Source: Halomonas aestuarii
GTDB taxonomy: Bacteria > Pseudomonadota > Gammaproteobacteria > Pseudomonadales > Halomonadaceae
Direction of reading: 5' to 3'
DNA: 64,000 bases
NCBI RefSeq assembly: GCF_001886615.1
Contig: NZ_CP018139.1
Location: 62,001-126,000 of the forward strand
Part shown: positions 63,354 through 64,000 of the stretch, piece by piece
How positions within the stretch are numbered: the stretch's first letter is position 1
How the letters are laid out: the number at the start of each line of letters is the position of its first letter
Notes under the pieces: model-generated
The model's input: only the letters and a program-made list of their open reading frames with translations
The model's database searches: none
Told to the model about the DNA's origin: nothing
Made by a program: the position numbers and the translations under genes

Positions 63354-64000
<647 letters not shown>

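Overview
The window reads as ordinary chromosome of a high-GC gammaproteobacterium. Gene content and order fit Halomonadaceae (Halomonas-like): gacA-uvrC-pgsA followed by tRNA-Gly/Cys/Leu, rnt-grxD-argF, fxsA-groES-groEL, sdhE-ygfX beside nadB, metG-rnfB-nth, and a cheY/exonuclease/symporter-kinase block. The taxon is an inference from protein similarity and synteny recalled from memory. Coding density is about 90%. No prophage, insertion sequence, CRISPR array or rRNA was seen. The window cuts gyrA at its left edge and groEL at its right edge.

Layout. 1-5384: gyrA (partial), fadM, rdgC, a glycerol-3-phosphate-type acyltransferase and a CDF metal exporter. 5472-22166: a complete Lap-type biofilm-adhesin locus. 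lapG (periplasmic protease) and lapD (c-di-GMP receptor) lie on the plus strand. On the minus strand are an outer-membrane TolC-OmpA-SPOR fusion, an ABC exporter, a membrane-fusion protein, a LuxR-type regulator and a 2284-residue LapA-like adhesin with six 195-residue repeats. 22581-30225: a small unknown protein, thiI, a VTT/DedA-like protein, metG, an orphan rnfB, nth, a YdcF-like protein and a small membrane protein. 30313-32045: a periplasmic rhodanese and a glutathione transferase. 32245-38785: a stand-alone receiver, a PAS/kinase-like/DnaQ exonuclease fusion, a mini membrane protein, a sodium-symporter histidine kinase and a DUF294 nucleotidyltransferase-like protein.

38924-50391: an HlyU-like protein, argG, rnt, grxD, argF, a small unknown protein, a TPP riboswitch with thiO-thiS-thiG, an MDR oxidoreductase coupled to a proline-racemase-family enzyme, a Glu/Leu/Phe/Val dehydrogenase and a DUF4236 protein. 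50560-54467: tRNA-Ala, gacA, uvrC, pgsA, tRNA-Gly, a duplicated tRNA-Gly 3' fragment, tRNA-Cys and tRNA-Leu. 54526-64000: a FUSC transporter, nadB, ygfX-sdhE, ihfB, the lipopolysaccharide-assembly pair lapA-lapB (unrelated to the adhesin Lap genes), pyrF, a ComEA-like protein, an SDR, fxsA, groES and groEL. Sigma-32-like promoters precede both fxsA and groES.

How the parts work together. The Lap locus is self-contained: T1SS genes export the adhesin, its N-terminal retention module keeps it in the outer membrane, LapG can cut it at the TAAG motif, and LapD restrains LapG when c-di-GMP is high. The gacA response regulator in the same window belongs to the Gac/Rsm switch, which often influences biofilm genes. 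The thiamine genes (thiI, thiOSG) share sulfur-carrier chemistry and the cluster carries its own riboswitch.

Most interesting points: the TolC-OmpA-SPOR fusion, the near-identical repeat array with a low-GC C-terminal third in the adhesin, the sensor-like/DnaQ fusion next to a symporter-kinase, the Ser/Thr active site of the proline-racemase homologue, and a tRNA-Gly 3'-end duplication resembling an attachment-site scar.
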